Shown piece after piece: positions 1 to 9,456 of a DNA stretch of 64,000 nt. Location: NCBI RefSeq assembly GCF_014203595.1, contig NZ_JACHJK010000019.1, positions 57,001 to 121,000 of the forward strand, in the 5' to 3' direction. Source of the stretch: Streptomyces echinatus (lineage in GTDB: Bacteria; Actinomycetota; Actinomycetes; Streptomycetales; Streptomycetaceae). The stretch's first letter is position 1, and each line of letters starts with the position of its first letter. A program made the position numbers and the translations under genes. The notes under the pieces were generated by a model. It was given only the letters and a program-made list of their open reading frames with translations, was not told the DNA's origin and searched no databases.

Positions 1-161
1 GGGCAGGGCTCACATCGTCCCAGGTCAGAAAAGTTGGGGCCAGCTCCACAATCACCGCGCAAGCCTGCCCGTCCACCCGACTGTGGTTCAAGCGGAGCAC
101 CGCAGGGCCTGGATATTGTTTCGGCTCACACATCTGGGCAGGGCTGTTCCGGCCGCGGTTG

Positions 162-719
162 CTACAGGTCGAACTCGACGCGCTCGATGTCGGTGAAGCG
201 GACCTCCTCCAGCGATCCGGCGCGTCGGCCGCCGTCCTGGAAGTACATTTCCCTGAGGCCTTCGGCGGCGATCTGCTGGAGCTGCTGATCGCCGGCGCCG
301 GCCTGCTGGGCGTCGAAGAGACGCGCGGCGTACTGCGGTGGGAGCGCGACGGTCAGGTGTCGGATGCGGGCGTCGTCGGTCGAGCCGATCGGCGCGGTGT
401 AGCCGATGCGGGCGCGGGTGTCGATGACGATGCCGCCAGTCGTCGCGGCTTTCTGCCGGGCCTTGGCTCGGATCTGCGGCTGCCACCGCTTCTTCACTTC
501 GCGTTCCATCCGGGCGGCGAGGTCCGGGCGGGGCTTCTTGATCTGGCCCTTCACGTACCGCTCCACGGTGCGCTGGGAGATCCGAAGCAACTGAGCAACC
601 GCCTTGGTGCCCTTGAGCTGTGTGACCAGGTACCGCATCTGCGCGCCCGCGCTCTTGGGCGCGGGGCGGGTGAACGCCTTCTGCACCGCGGCGTCCAAGC
701 CGTCCCCGAACAGGCTCAT
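162..719 (-). CDS. tpg: Telomere terminal protein Tpg
   Basis: A 185-residue protein that matches the Streptomyces terminal protein family in length and sequence. These proteins cap the 5' ends of linear replicons and prime the filling-in of the telomere overhang. Residues 38-58 form a helix-turn-helix (AVAQLLRISQRTVERYVKG), followed by a basic stretch (about 59-90) suited to DNA binding. Thr114, the position I recall being reported as the nucleotide-linked residue in this family, is present in IGSTDDAR. The gene lies 12 nt downstream of tap and is surely cotranscribed; GAGAGGGC precedes the ATG. Family function is established knowledge; activity here is inferred. The frame is intact. Confidence 0.93.
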   Translation of the reverse strand: MSLFGDGLDAAVQKAFTRPAPKSAGAQMRYLVTQLKGTKAVAQLLRISQRTVERYVKGQIKKPRPDLAARMEREVKKRWQPQIRAKARQKAATTGGIVIDTRARIGYTAPIGSTDDARIRHLTVALPPQYAARLFDAQQAGAGDQQLQQIAAEGLREMYFQDGGRRAGSLEEVRFTDIERVEFDL

Positions 720-731
720 CGTCGCCCTCTC

Positions 732-2969
732 CTACTCTCCGTTGTCGACGTCCGTGACGGTGCCGTCCTTGATGTACCGGGCGAGGTTGAGCTCCGGCGC
801 GTCGAACCGCTCGCGGACCTCCTCGCCCCACAACACGCTCTGGGTGCCCTCGTGCTTGACCAGGCCCGGGTTGACGCCGAGCTTGAAGCCGCCCGGCAGC
901 GGCTTGCCCTCTCGGTACGGCAGGAAGTCCAGCGGCGAGGGCCCGCCTGCCGCGTAGACCACGCAGTCGGACAGAATCGCGACCGGGTACTGCCCGGTGA
1001 ACGCCGCGTGCTTGACGATCTTCCGGTGCAGGTTGATGCGGGTGCGGGAGATGACGGCCGCGCGGATGTCCGGCCGCCAGGTGGGCCGGGACAGGGCGCG
1101 CCACGGCTCGCCGGGCCGCCAGCCCTCGCCCCGGGGCCGCTCGCGCAGCTTGCCCAGGCCGCCCTTGACCGTCGCCTTGATCGCCGAGACGACGATCGCC
1201 AACTCCGGGTCACGGCTCTTGTGGGCGTCCATCGCCGCAAGGAAGTCGGTCGGTGTGAGGGCGGCGTCGACGCCGAGGTCGGCCATCGTGGCGAGGTAGG
1301 CGTCACGCAGCCGGTTGTACCAGCCGTCCAGGTAGCGGCCGTTCTCGTAACGCACCCATGCCTCCAGCGGGTGCACCTCGTAGCCGAGTTCCACCGCGTA
1401 CGCGACGGTCGGTGTCGCGTACCAGGCCGGGCCCTCGGGCCGGTCGCCCTTCGGCGTGAACGGGCTGGGCAGCAGGTCGGCGTTCAGCTCGGCCCACTTG
1501 TCCTTGCCGGTCTTCACCCGGGACAGGTCGACGTGGGAGAGGTCCACCAGCCACGAGCCGGGCAGCTTGGGGTCGAACACCGGCGCCTTGACGTGCGTCG
1601 GCGCACCGAGGCCGACGGTCAGGCCGTTGGCGCCGGCCGCGAAGGCCATGTTCACGTCGATGCCGACCAGGTGCCGCAGAGTGCATTCGTCATCCGTCAT
1701 CGGCCGCGCCCAGTCGTACGCTTCCTCGAACAGCTTCTCCGCCGGGCCACGACTGTGGAAGCGGGGCAGGTCCTTGAGGAGCGGGTGCCCGTCGGGGGCT
1801 TCGCACGGGGCGCAGTCGACCGGGTCCTTGCCGAGGCTGCCGGGGTTGTGCTCGGAGTGCCGGCGACCGTCGGCGTCGGGATCGGAGGCGCGGGTCGGCG
1901 GGTGCAGCGCGGTCATGAGCTCCAGACCGGTGACCGCGGTCGAGCCGCGCGGCGTCATCACCCGAGACGCGTACAGGCCCAGGATCCGGGCGAGTTCGGC
2001 CGGCGGCAGCTGAGCGGCGTCGCCCCAGTGCCGGGAGTCGAGGGCGTGCCAGGACGGGATGCACAGCTGCACGCAGGCCCGCTCCGAACCGGTGGCGGGG
2101 CGGTAGATCCGCGCCCACGGCCCGAACCCGCGCTTGGTCAGCTTCCAGTCGGCGCGCGTCAACTGCTTGATGACCTTGTGGGCCTCCGGGATCCGCCCGG
2201 CGAGCCGCTCCTCATCTGTCAGGGTGACGGGCAGGCCGTAGCGCCCGAGGGCGGCCTCGGTGAGCACGAGCAGCGGGTCGGCGTTCTTGCCCGGCCCGGA
2301 CAGTTTCGGCTGCCCGAGCTGCGCGTCCTTGAGTGTCCAGTCGACCAGGGCCGGGATGGTCTTGGCGGGTACGTCCAGGACCAGGCCGCCGACGCAGTAC
2401 GCCAGCATCTGCCCGTCGGCGTCGACATCGATGACCGCGAGCGGTCCGTTCTCGAAGCGCGGATGGGTGTGGTTCGCCGCTGTGTTGGCGGGGTCCGCCT
2501 TCGGCGCGGCCGGGCGGCGTGACGGTGAGGTGCTTCTGGCGGTGGGAGCCGGACGCGAGGCCCGCTCGGCAGGGGTGGCGGGGGCGATCAAGGGGGTTCC
2601 GCGCGAGGTCCTGACCGCAGCGTCCGAGGCTGAACCTGGGGGCGGAGTCTGCTCCGCCGGGGTGGCCCCGTTGGTCAAGGTCTGGGGCGCCACTGCGTCC
2701 TGGGTGGCGGAATCTCGATCGGCTGGGAACCGCTCCGCCCAACCATCGAGGAGTCGCTGGTAAGCCTGCCGGCGCGGGGGGCGCGGTTCGGAGCGGCCGG
2801 CCTCCCAGTTCTTCACGGTCTGCGTCGTCGTCTGCAGCACCTGCGCGAGCCGCGCCTGCGTAACCCCTGCCGCTTCGCGCAGGCGGGCGCGCTCGGCGGG
2901 CCCGGGCATCTCCGGCTCGCCAGCCAGTAGGGCATCCACGGCAGCGAACAGCTCGTTCTCCGTCGGCAT
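732..2969 (-). CDS. tap: Telomere-associated protein Tap
   Basis: A 745-residue protein, the usual partner of Tpg. Known Tap proteins bind telomere 3' overhang DNA and Tpg, and recruit Tpg to the chromosome end. An Xre-type helix-turn-helix sits near residues 30-75 (REAAGVTQARLAQVLQTTTQ and following). The rest lacks motifs I can name but matches Tap in length and composition. I chose the ATG at 2969 because GGAGG lies 6 nt upstream; an earlier in-frame TTG at 2987 has no such site. It forms an operon with tpg. The upstream DNA is unusually AT-rich for this window and probably holds the promoter. Confidence 0.92.
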   Translation of the reverse strand: MPTENELFAAVDALLAGEPEMPGPAERARLREAAGVTQARLAQVLQTTTQTVKNWEAGRSEPRPPRRQAYQRLLDGWAERFPADRDSATQDAVAPQTLTNGATPAEQTPPPGSASDAAVRTSRGTPLIAPATPAERASRPAPTARSTSPSRRPAAPKADPANTAANHTHPRFENGPLAVIDVDADGQMLAYCVGGLVLDVPAKTIPALVDWTLKDAQLGQPKLSGPGKNADPLLVLTEAALGRYGLPVTLTDEERLAGRIPEAHKVIKQLTRADWKLTKRGFGPWARIYRPATGSERACVQLCIPSWHALDSRHWGDAAQLPPAELARILGLYASRVMTPRGSTAVTGLELMTALHPPTRASDPDADGRRHSEHNPGSLGKDPVDCAPCEAPDGHPLLKDLPRFHSRGPAEKLFEEAYDWARPMTDDECTLRHLVGIDVNMAFAAGANGLTVGLGAPTHVKAPVFDPKLPGSWLVDLSHVDLSRVKTGKDKWAELNADLLPSPFTPKGDRPEGPAWYATPTVAYAVELGYEVHPLEAWVRYENGRYLDGWYNRLRDAYLATMADLGVDAALTPTDFLAAMDAHKSRDPELAIVVSAIKATVKGGLGKLRERPRGEGWRPGEPWRALSRPTWRPDIRAAVISRTRINLHRKIVKHAAFTGQYPVAILSDCVVYAAGGPSPLDFLPYREGKPLPGGFKLGVNPGLVKHEGTQSVLWGEEVRERFDAPELNLARYIKDGTVTDVDNGE

Positions 2970-3349
2970 GCTGCACCTCCATCCCAAACACTAGCATCAC
3001 TTATCCTCAGATTTGCGTTCTCTTTATTCATGGATTTATCCTCCCTGTCAGCATCGTCCCCGAAGATGACGCGGTGACCGCCTGCGAAGCAACCTTCCAG
3101 GAGATTGCCCTCGACGCCGGGCAACGCGTACATCACTGCTCGGCGGGCACGGCGTGACAACGGCGTGCGCTGGCGGTGCCGTCCCGATCGTCCGCTGGCG
3201 TGCTACCGGAACGGCGTGGAACAACGAGCGCTCCCGGCGGCACCAGACCGGCGACTCCGAGGGCAACCGAGTGGCCGAACCGCGCGACACCCGTACCTGG
3301 GACGAGGAGGACGTGCGCCCGCCGCTCAACACGCGTGGCCGCGTACGGC
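2970..3349. other. Intergenic region upstream of tap
   Basis: No convincing gene. The part next to tap (about 2985-3060) is clearly AT-richer than its surroundings and reads as the tap promoter region on the minus strand, with GGAGG at 2976-2980 as the ribosome binding site. A TAGTGT hexamer about 25 nt before the start is a candidate -10, but I cannot pair it with a clear -35. Confidence 0.5.
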
Positions 3350-5647
3350 TCACGCGGCGCCGTCGCCCTGCCCGGCCGCGGCGGCCAGGCCGGGCTGGAG
3401 CCTGCGGGCCGCGTTGAGGTGGTCGACGGTCCAGATGATACGGACGGCCGTGTCGGAGGCCCGGCCCTCGTCGTCGCGCAGGTCCTTGCGGACCGACTCG
3501 ACCAGGCTCGCCTCGGCCGCCGGGTTGCGCGGCAGGGGCTCACGGACGGCGGTGTGAGCGGTCAGGCTCAGGGCGAGGTCCCGGTACCAACCGGACACCC
3601 GGCCCGCCACGCTCAGCAGCACCAGGCGCGCCTGGGCCCGGTCCGTACCCGAGTGCAGTTCGTCCGCGCGCTGCCACAGTCCGAGCACCGCGTCCGCGGC
3701 CAGCCGCAGCCCGACGATGCCGGTGACCAGGGTGGTCAGGTCCGCCAGCGGTACCGGTTTGGCGCCGCGCTCCGCCAGGAAGCTGCGGAAGGCGTCGTCC
3801 AGCCGGCGCGCGGCGGCCGCCGCCTGGAGCCCCTCCGCCAGCGGGGCGTCCGCCGTCGAGGGCCGGTCCCCGCAGCGGCGCACCCCGTACGCGACGGCCC
3901 GCGCGAGATAGCGGGCGCTGCCCGCGTACGCCTCGGCGAGTGCCCGGTCCACGGCGGCTGCCGCACCGCGCGGCCAGAAGAACAGGCCCACGAGCACGCT
4001 GACGGCGCAGCCGAGCCCGATGTCCTGGAGGCGCAGCAGCACGATGTGCCAGTCGGGGTTCTGCCCGATGTTGAACAGGATCGCCAGCGTGAGGGTGAAG
4101 GCGGCCTGACCCGCTGCGAAGGACACGGCGGCCGGTGCGATGCCGGCGTTCAGCACCGCCACGGGCAGCAGGAACCACAGCGCGGTGCCGTGATGGCCGA
4201 TGAGCTGCAGCAGCGCGGCGCCGACCACCGAGCCGACCAGGGTCCCGCCGAGCGCGCGGACCGCGTTCTGCCCGGTGCTGAGCGCGTTCGAGCGCAGTAC
4301 CGACAGCGTCCCCAGCAGCACCCAGAACGAGTGCTGCAGGCCTGTCAGCTGCACCAGGGCCACCGCGATGCCGAGACCGGCCGCGCCGCGCAGACTGTTG
4401 TGCAGCCACACCGAGTTGGGCCGCAGGTGCGCGACGGCCCGCTCGTGCGCCGCGGCCAGCGGCTGGGAAGGGCCACCCGGCTCGAGGCCGAGCAGCCGCT
4501 CGGGCCAGCTGCGCCGCTCCGCCGCCGCCACCAGATCCACGTTGTCCGCGATCTGGAGGGTGGCGAAGCCCAGTTCCTGGGCGCGGAACGACAGGTCCAG
4601 GGTCGAGAGGAAGGCGAGCACCTCCGGCTCGCTGTCCGGACCGGGCAGATGGACCGGGAGCCGGGTGGTGGCACCGCGCTCCATACGGCTCATGGCCTCG
4701 CGCAGCTCCGCCGTCCGGGCGCGCAGCGCCCGCGGGGAGCCGTGCGGTTCCTCCAGCAGTCCGGCGGTCAGCTCCAGCACCGACGCGGCCGTCAGCCGCA
4801 CCGTGCGGGCGTCGGGGTCGCAGCGCGGGTGGCCGTCCGGCGGTGGAGCGCTGTCCGTCACGATGGCGCTGAGCCAGGTCAGCTCGTCGACCAGGCGCAC
4901 CAGGGCGCGTGAGCCCGAGGACAGACCGGTGGGCCGGTAGGGGGTGTCCTGGAAGGCGCCGCGCAGTCCGGCCGTGGCGGCGGCGGTCTCGTCGGCGGCC
5001 CGCCGGCACGCGGGCAGACCCGGCGCGCCGGGGCCGTCCGTCAGGTGCGAGGTGTCCAGGCGCAGTTGTGCCGCCGCCGCCCGGCAGACCCGGGCGGCGG
5101 GCGCGCTCAGCGGGTCGGCGGTGGGCCGCGGCCACAGCAGCGGGACGGCGAGCAGCGCCGCGGCGGAGGCGAGGCCCGCGCCGGCGAGCCGCTCGGGCAG
5201 CTGCGACAGCGGCGCGGGTGTGGTCACGGGCAGTACGAAGGCGAGCAGCAGCGCCGTCGAGGCGCCGGCGAGCACGGAGCTGACGACCCCGGAGAACAGC
5301 ACCACGAAGGCGACCACCACCGTGGCGGCGACCGCGACCGCGCTCTGCCGGGCGGCGAGGGTGCCCAGGCAGATGAGCACCGCCCAGGCCACCGCGAGGC
5401 CCAGGTGGGCGCGCAGCCGCTGCACCAGCGGTCCGGTGAACTCGACCAGCAGCAGCATCGAGAAGGAACCGAACGCCGCGTACGTCGCCATCGGCGGGGA
5501 GTGGAACACCTGACCGCACAGGGCGAACAGGGCCGGCATCACCAGCGCGGTGCGTGCCGCGCGGCGGGTGGCGGCGAGCCCGGGGTCGTGCGCTCGCAGC
5601 CATACCGGGACCTTGCCCAGCAGGGTGAAGGAAGCTGCTGACCGCAT
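3350..5647 (-). CDS. FUSC-family membrane transporter
   Basis: A 765-residue polytopic membrane protein of the FUSC (fusaric acid resistance/YccS-like) superfamily, proposed exporters of aromatic or organic acids. It shows the typical duplicated layout: an N-terminal block of hydrophobic helices (for example MATYAAFGSFSMLLLVEFTG), a long soluble middle, then a second block with the FUSC signature SFWVLLGTLSVLRSNALSTG and ALGGTLVGSVVGAALLQLIG. The start at 5647 is preceded by GGAAGG; in-frame ATGs further upstream (5752, 5782) lack the family N-terminus. It stands alone, with degraded genes upstream, so the context gives no substrate. The family call is firm; the substrate is unknown. Confidence 0.85.
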   Translation of the reverse strand: MRSAASFTLLGKVPVWLRAHDPGLAATRRAARTALVMPALFALCGQVFHSPPMATYAAFGSFSMLLLVEFTGPLVQRLRAHLGLAVAWAVLICLGTLAARQSAVAVAATVVVAFVVLFSGVVSSVLAGASTALLLAFVLPVTTPAPLSQLPERLAGAGLASAAALLAVPLLWPRPTADPLSAPAARVCRAAAAQLRLDTSHLTDGPGAPGLPACRRAADETAAATAGLRGAFQDTPYRPTGLSSGSRALVRLVDELTWLSAIVTDSAPPPDGHPRCDPDARTVRLTAASVLELTAGLLEEPHGSPRALRARTAELREAMSRMERGATTRLPVHLPGPDSEPEVLAFLSTLDLSFRAQELGFATLQIADNVDLVAAAERRSWPERLLGLEPGGPSQPLAAAHERAVAHLRPNSVWLHNSLRGAAGLGIAVALVQLTGLQHSFWVLLGTLSVLRSNALSTGQNAVRALGGTLVGSVVGAALLQLIGHHGTALWFLLPVAVLNAGIAPAAVSFAAGQAAFTLTLAILFNIGQNPDWHIVLLRLQDIGLGCAVSVLVGLFFWPRGAAAAVDRALAEAYAGSARYLARAVAYGVRRCGDRPSTADAPLAEGLQAAAAARRLDDAFRSFLAERGAKPVPLADLTTLVTGIVGLRLAADAVLGLWQRADELHSGTDRAQARLVLLSVAGRVSGWYRDLALSLTAHTAVREPLPRNPAAEASLVESVRKDLRDDEGRASDTAVRIIWTVDHLNAARRLQPGLAAAAGQGDGAA

Positions 5648-5784
5648 CCGCCGTGCCCTTCCGTCCCGGAGTGCCCGCGCGTCCACCGACGTACCGAGTA
5701 TCCGCCGCGTTCGGCCACGGGGGCGATCGCACGGACGGACGAGGGCAGGCATCCCGGGCCGGGGAAAGAGGAAACCGCTCACCC

Positions 5785-6043
5785 ATGCACATCGATCTCT
5801 CCGGACGTACCGCCCTGGTCACCGGCTCGACACCAGGGCATCGGCGCGGCGATCGCGGCCGGCCTCGCCCAGGCCGGGGCCCGGGTGGCGGTGGCCGATC
5901 CGGTGCCGGTGGCCGCCGGCCTGTCCGGCGAGGAGGGCGCGGAGCAGGTGGCGCGGGCGCTGCCCCGGGTCCGTGCCGAGGTGGTGTTCACCTACCAGCG
6001 CCTGATGCCGGTGGAGAAGGTGATAGCGGGCGACTGGCGGTAG
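5785..6043 (+). pseudogene. Short-chain dehydrogenase remnant
   Basis: The reading frame starts as an SDR (MHIDLSGRTALVTGST) after a good GGAAA-type site. Inside the glycine-rich nucleotide motif it shifts to another frame, which continues QGIGAAIAAGLAQAGARVAV and runs to a stop at 6041-6043. Only the first Rossmann strand-turn-helix and an unrelated-looking tail of about 45 residues remain, so most of the enzyme (normally about 250 residues) is lost. It cannot be functional. Confidence 0.7.
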
Positions 6044-6073
6044 CTCACTGGCTACGGCGCCACCGTGCCGTAG

Positions 6074-6415
6074 TCACGCGCGATCTTCTGCAGCGAGGAT
6101 GCCGGGCTTGGCCTCGTTCAGGCGTGCACCGTGGAAGGCGAGGGTCGCGATGAGCAGGGACGCGGCGAACCCCGCTCCGCACAGCGCGCCGCCGGCGATT
6201 GCCGCTCCCCAGCAGACCGGAGGGCGCAGCCGCCCGCCGGAGGCGAGCGTGGCAAGCGCGCCGGACCCGACGATGCCCAGTGGCTTGCCCAGGACGTAGG
6301 CGATGAGGATGCCCAGGGTGACGGGAGAGGTGAAGGCGCGTGCCAGCTGGTCGCTGCTGATCTCGATGCCGGCGTTGGCCAGGGCGAACAGCGGGACGGC
6401 AAGGTAAATGCTCCA
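6074..6415 (-). pseudogene. nhaA: NhaA Na+/H+ antiporter C-terminal fragment
   Basis: The minus strand encodes the last four or so membrane helices of NhaA: WSIYLAVPLFALANAGIEIS, then SPVTLGILIAYVLGKPLGIV and GAGFAASLLIATLAF. The order and spacing fit the C-terminal third of the family (normally about 390-450 residues). No start or N-terminal helices are present upstream of about 6415. It ends just past the SDR remnant, so two broken genes abut, probably from a deletion. Confidence 0.75.
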
Positions 6416-6678
6416 GGTGGCCGGCCGCGAGGAGGGCGCACGGCAACCGCGTCCACCCCAGAGGTGCACCGGCACTCGGACCATCGGCCCTGGTCTTCGG
6501 TGGCCGGCAGCGCTGTCGCGGCCGGGTGCCGTGGCAGGGACCCGGGGACTGTGAAACGCTCGGAAACAGTGGCATATCCGTCCTTCACCGCACGTCGACG
6601 GCGGACGAGAGGGCCGGCCCGTCCGTGACGGGGTTCACCCGGTCCCTGGCCCTGTGTTCGCCGAGTGGGGAACACACG

Positions 6679-8109
6679 ATGACGACGACCGAACACCCGC
6701 ACGGCCACGACGGCCACCAGGATCCGACCCTGTACCGCACCCCGGCGGACGCCGTCGCCGCGCCCGGGGAGAAACTCGCCTACGTCGTCGGGTTCGATCC
6801 GGCCGGAGCGCGCCCGGACGCGCTGTTCACCGTCGGCACCGAACCCGGCTCCTCGGCGTACGGCCGGGTGATCGCCCGCGCCGAGGTGCCCGGCGTGGGC
6901 AACGAACTGCACCACTTTGGCTGGAACGCCTGCTCGAGCGCGCTGGCCCATGCCGGTCACCACCACGCCGCGCGCCGCTATCTCATCGTCCCCGGACTGC
7001 GCTCCTCCAGGCTGCACGTCTTCGACACCGTCCCCGATCCGGCCCGCCCCCGCCTGGTCAAGACGGTGGAGCCCGGCGAACTGGCCGCCCGGGCCGGGTA
7101 CTCGCGCCCCCACACCCTGCACTGCGGTCCCGACGGCGTCTTCCTGTCCTGCCTGGGCGGCGCGGACGGCGCGGACGGGCCCGGCGGCGTGGCGCTGCTG
7201 GACCACGAGAGCTTCGAGGTGCTGCGCGGTTGGGAGAGCGAGCGCGGGCCGCAGCACCTCGCCTACGACGTCTGGTGGCACCTGGCCCAGAACATCGCCG
7301 TGACCAGCGAGTGGGGAACCCCTTCCATGATCGAGGACGGTCTCGTCCCCGAGCTGCTGCTGGGGCGCCGTTACGGCCACTGCCTGCACTTCTGGGAACT
7401 CGGCACCGGCCGGCACCTGCAGCAGGTCGACCTGGGCGACGCCCACCAGATGGTGCTGGAACTGCGTCCCGCGCACGACCCCGAGGCCACCTGGGGGTTC
7501 ACCAACACCGTGGTCGACGTCGAGGACCTGTCGGCCTCCGTGTGGCTTTGGCATCGCGACGGCGAGGACTTCCGCGTCACCAAGGTGATCACCCTCCCGG
7601 CCGAGCCCGCCCCGGCCGAGGACCTGCCCCCGGCGCTCAAGCCGTTCGGCGCCGTGCCGCCGCTGATCACCGACATCGACCTCTCGGTGGACGACCGGTG
7701 GCTGTACGTCTCTGCGTGGGGCACCGGCGACCTCATCCAGTACGACGTGAGCGACCCGCGGCACCCCAGGCGGACCGCGGCCGTGCGGCTCGGCGGCATC
7801 ACCGCCCGCCGGCCGCACCCCGCCGCGCCCGGCGTGCCTCTGACGGGCGGGGCCCAGATGGTCGAGGTCAGCCGCGACGGGCAGCGCGTCTACCTGACGA
7901 ACTCCCTGTACGCCGCCTGGGACGAGCAGTTCTATCCCGCGGGCATCGAGCCGTGGATGGTCAAGCTGGACGCCGATACCTCACGCGGCGGGCTGTCGGT
8001 GGACGGCCGTTTCTTCCCCCACGGCGAGGACTTCGCCGGCCTGCGCGTGCACCAGACGCGCCTGCAGGGCGGCGACGCCTCCTCCGACTCCTACTGCTAC
8101 CGCCGCTGA
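6679..8109 (+). CDS. Selenium-binding protein family / methanethiol oxidase-like
   Basis: A 476-residue protein of the SBP56 family; bacterial members are copper-dependent methanethiol oxidases, which release formaldehyde, H2S and H2O2. Diagnostic blocks are in order: ELHHFGWNACSS (residues 76-87, with the conserved Cys85), SRPHTLHCGPDGVF, SVDDRWLYVSAWGTGDLIQY and GGAQMVEVSRDGQRVYLTNS followed by LYAAWDEQFYP, as in human SELENBP1. A His-rich N-terminus (HPHGHDGH) might bind metal. The start is preceded by GAGTGGGGA. A ZIP-like metal transporter follows 88 nt downstream, which would suit metal supply, but that link is inferred. The frame is intact. Confidence 0.9.
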   Translation: MTTTEHPHGHDGHQDPTLYRTPADAVAAPGEKLAYVVGFDPAGARPDALFTVGTEPGSSAYGRVIARAEVPGVGNELHHFGWNACSSALAHAGHHHAARRYLIVPGLRSSRLHVFDTVPDPARPRLVKTVEPGELAARAGYSRPHTLHCGPDGVFLSCLGGADGADGPGGVALLDHESFEVLRGWESERGPQHLAYDVWWHLAQNIAVTSEWGTPSMIEDGLVPELLLGRRYGHCLHFWELGTGRHLQQVDLGDAHQMVLELRPAHDPEATWGFTNTVVDVEDLSASVWLWHRDGEDFRVTKVITLPAEPAPAEDLPPALKPFGAVPPLITDIDLSVDDRWLYVSAWGTGDLIQYDVSDPRHPRRTAAVRLGGITARRPHPAAPGVPLTGGAQMVEVSRDGQRVYLTNSLYAAWDEQFYPAGIEPWMVKLDADTSRGGLSVDGRFFPHGEDFAGLRVHQTRLQGGDASSDSYCYRR

Positions 8110-8197
8110 CCCCAGGGCCGGTGAATACGTCGGGGGGGGGCGGCGCCGGTGCGCCAGGGCGCCGCCCGCGCGGCCCGCCGCTGACCCGGGAGAAACC

Positions 8198-8962
8198 ATG
8201 CTCTGCGCCTTCGAAGCGGCCGGCACGCACCTCGTCGGCGATTCGGCCGGGCTGCTGCCTCCGGCCGCGTCGCTGGTGGCCGCCTCGCTGGTGGCTCTGG
8301 CCACGGTGGCGGGAGCCTGGGCGGCGCGGCGGGCGCCGGGCCCTACCATGCTCGTGCCGGCCGCCGCGTCCGGGATCCTGCTGGTCATAGCCGTTTTCGA
8401 CCTACTGCCCGACGCGTGGGACGAGGCCGCCGAGGCCGGCCTGCCGCCGTGGGCGGTGCCGTTCGCCGCGCTCACCTCGTTCGCCCTCATGGGCGCCCTC
8501 GCCCGGACCGGCTGCCCGTGCAGGCGGGACCGTGCCGGCGGCATCGGCGCGGCAGCAGGACTCGCCGTGCACCGCTTCGTGGAAGGCGCGGCCCTCGCCC
8601 TGACCACCTCGATCGCCGTGATGACCGCGCTCCTCGTACACGCCGCCGCCGAAGGCCTGGCCCTGGCCGCGCTCCTGGGCGCCCAGCCCGGACGGCGCAC
8701 AGCTTGCTGGCTCACCCTCGCCTGCCTCAGCCCGCTCGCCGGCGTGCTCGTCACGAGCGCCGTCCCCCTCCCGGACGGCCTCCTGCCCTTCCTCCTCGCC
8801 GCCGTCGCCGGCGTCCTCACCCAGGCCGCACGGGTGGCACTCGGCCTCGCCCACCGCCAGCGCCCCGCCGAACGGCGCGTGCGCACGGTCCCGGTCACCG
8901 CAGCAGTGACCCTCGCGGCGGTCGCCACCGCACTCGCCCTGCTCATCACGGCCGGCCGCTGA
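8198..8962 (+). CDS. ZIP-family-like metal transporter
   Basis: A 254-residue membrane protein with about eight hydrophobic helices. Two helices carry the ZIP metal-site patterns HRFVEGAAL and HAAAEGLAL (HxxxE), the hallmark of ZIP zinc/iron permeases; CPC sits in the central loop. An acceptable GGGAGAAACC precedes the ATG. It lies 88 nt after the SBP56 gene in the same direction and may be cotranscribed; the gap holds a long G-run and GC-rich repeats but no clear terminator. Metal specificity cannot be told. The length is normal for prokaryotic ZIP proteins. Confidence 0.75.
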   Translation: MLCAFEAAGTHLVGDSAGLLPPAASLVAASLVALATVAGAWAARRAPGPTMLVPAAASGILLVIAVFDLLPDAWDEAAEAGLPPWAVPFAALTSFALMGALARTGCPCRRDRAGGIGAAAGLAVHRFVEGAALALTTSIAVMTALLVHAAAEGLALAALLGAQPGRRTACWLTLACLSPLAGVLVTSAVPLPDGLLPFLLAAVAGVLTQAARVALGLAHRQRPAERRVRTVPVTAAVTLAAVATALALLITAGR

Positions 8963-8965
8963 ACG

Positions 8966-9024
8966 CGACACGAGCACGGCTCGGGTACCTGAGAGCATCC
9001 CGACACGAGCACGGCTCGGGTACC
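8966..9024. repeat. Two 24-bp direct repeats with internal dyad
   Basis: The 24-mer beginning CGACACGAGCACGGCTCGGG and ending TACC occurs at 8966-8989 and again, identically, at 9001-9024. Each copy contains a small dyad, CGAGC-acg-GCTCG. They lie directly after the stop codon of the ZIP-like gene. Possible roles are a tandem protein-binding site or a duplicated hairpin; nothing nearby decides between them. Confidence 0.85.
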
Positions 9025-9285
9025 GGAGGGGGCACCGCGCTTCAGGATCTTCGCGCAGGGTGTGGCGCTTGGTGGGTCGAGGCTCCACGACCGCTTCAGC
9101 AACACGCAGCGACTGCCACGCGCGCATGGAGGGCCACTGCCGCCGCAAGAGCAGAGACTCGGCTTCGGACCACGCGGTGCACACCCCGTTCTGCGCTCGT
9201 AAGCCATGTGCGCAGAGTGCGTTCTCACCCGGACACGAGACGTCTGTGAGGGCGGTCTTCCGGGCGTGCTCATGGGCTGCCGAAG
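9025..9285. other. No recognised gene
   Basis: Between the direct repeats and the next coding remnant I see no frame with a credible start, ribosome site or family match. Open frames here are antisense or GC-driven. Confidence 0.4.
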
Positions 9286-9456
9286 CATGCGCAGGGCACC
9301 CCGACGCAGGCCGAGTACGCCGAGCGGGCCGAGCTGGCCCGTGCCGAACTCGCCTCCGCTCTCGGCAGCGCGCCGAGCCCGGAGGCCGAGGCGAAGGCCA
9401 AGGCCCTGCTCGTGCGTCTGGGCGGCGCCGCGCACAGCCCGAAGGCGGCCGCGTAG
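9286..9456 (+). pseudogene. C-terminal end of an unidentified alanine-rich protein
   Basis: A frame open from a stop at 9247 and closing at 9454-9456 encodes a helical, Ala/Glu-rich tail (TPTQAEYAERAELARAELAS, then PSPEAEAKAKALLVRLGG). It has no ATG or GTG start, so its 5' end is missing or unrecognised. Its TAG overlaps the GTG of the next gene by one base, which looks like an operon junction. I do not recognise the family. Confidence 0.35.

Noticed and set aside
1..161. Telomeric palindromes at the left edge
   Set aside because: The first 160 bases show no series of palindromes as in Streptomyces telomeres; the end of the replicon is not in the window.
159..2522. A 787-codon open frame on the plus strand opposite tap and tpg
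   Set aside because: It is antisense to two well-supported genes; the high GC at third codon positions keeps the opposite frame open. No family or ribosome site supports it.
3540..5822. A long minus-strand frame overlapping the FUSC gene
   Set aside because: Same strand, different frame, Arg/Pro-rich composition; the FUSC frame has clear membrane helices.
6118..7818. A 566-codon minus-strand frame opposite the SBP56 gene
   Set aside because: Antisense shadow; only its far end carries the real NhaA remnant, in part.
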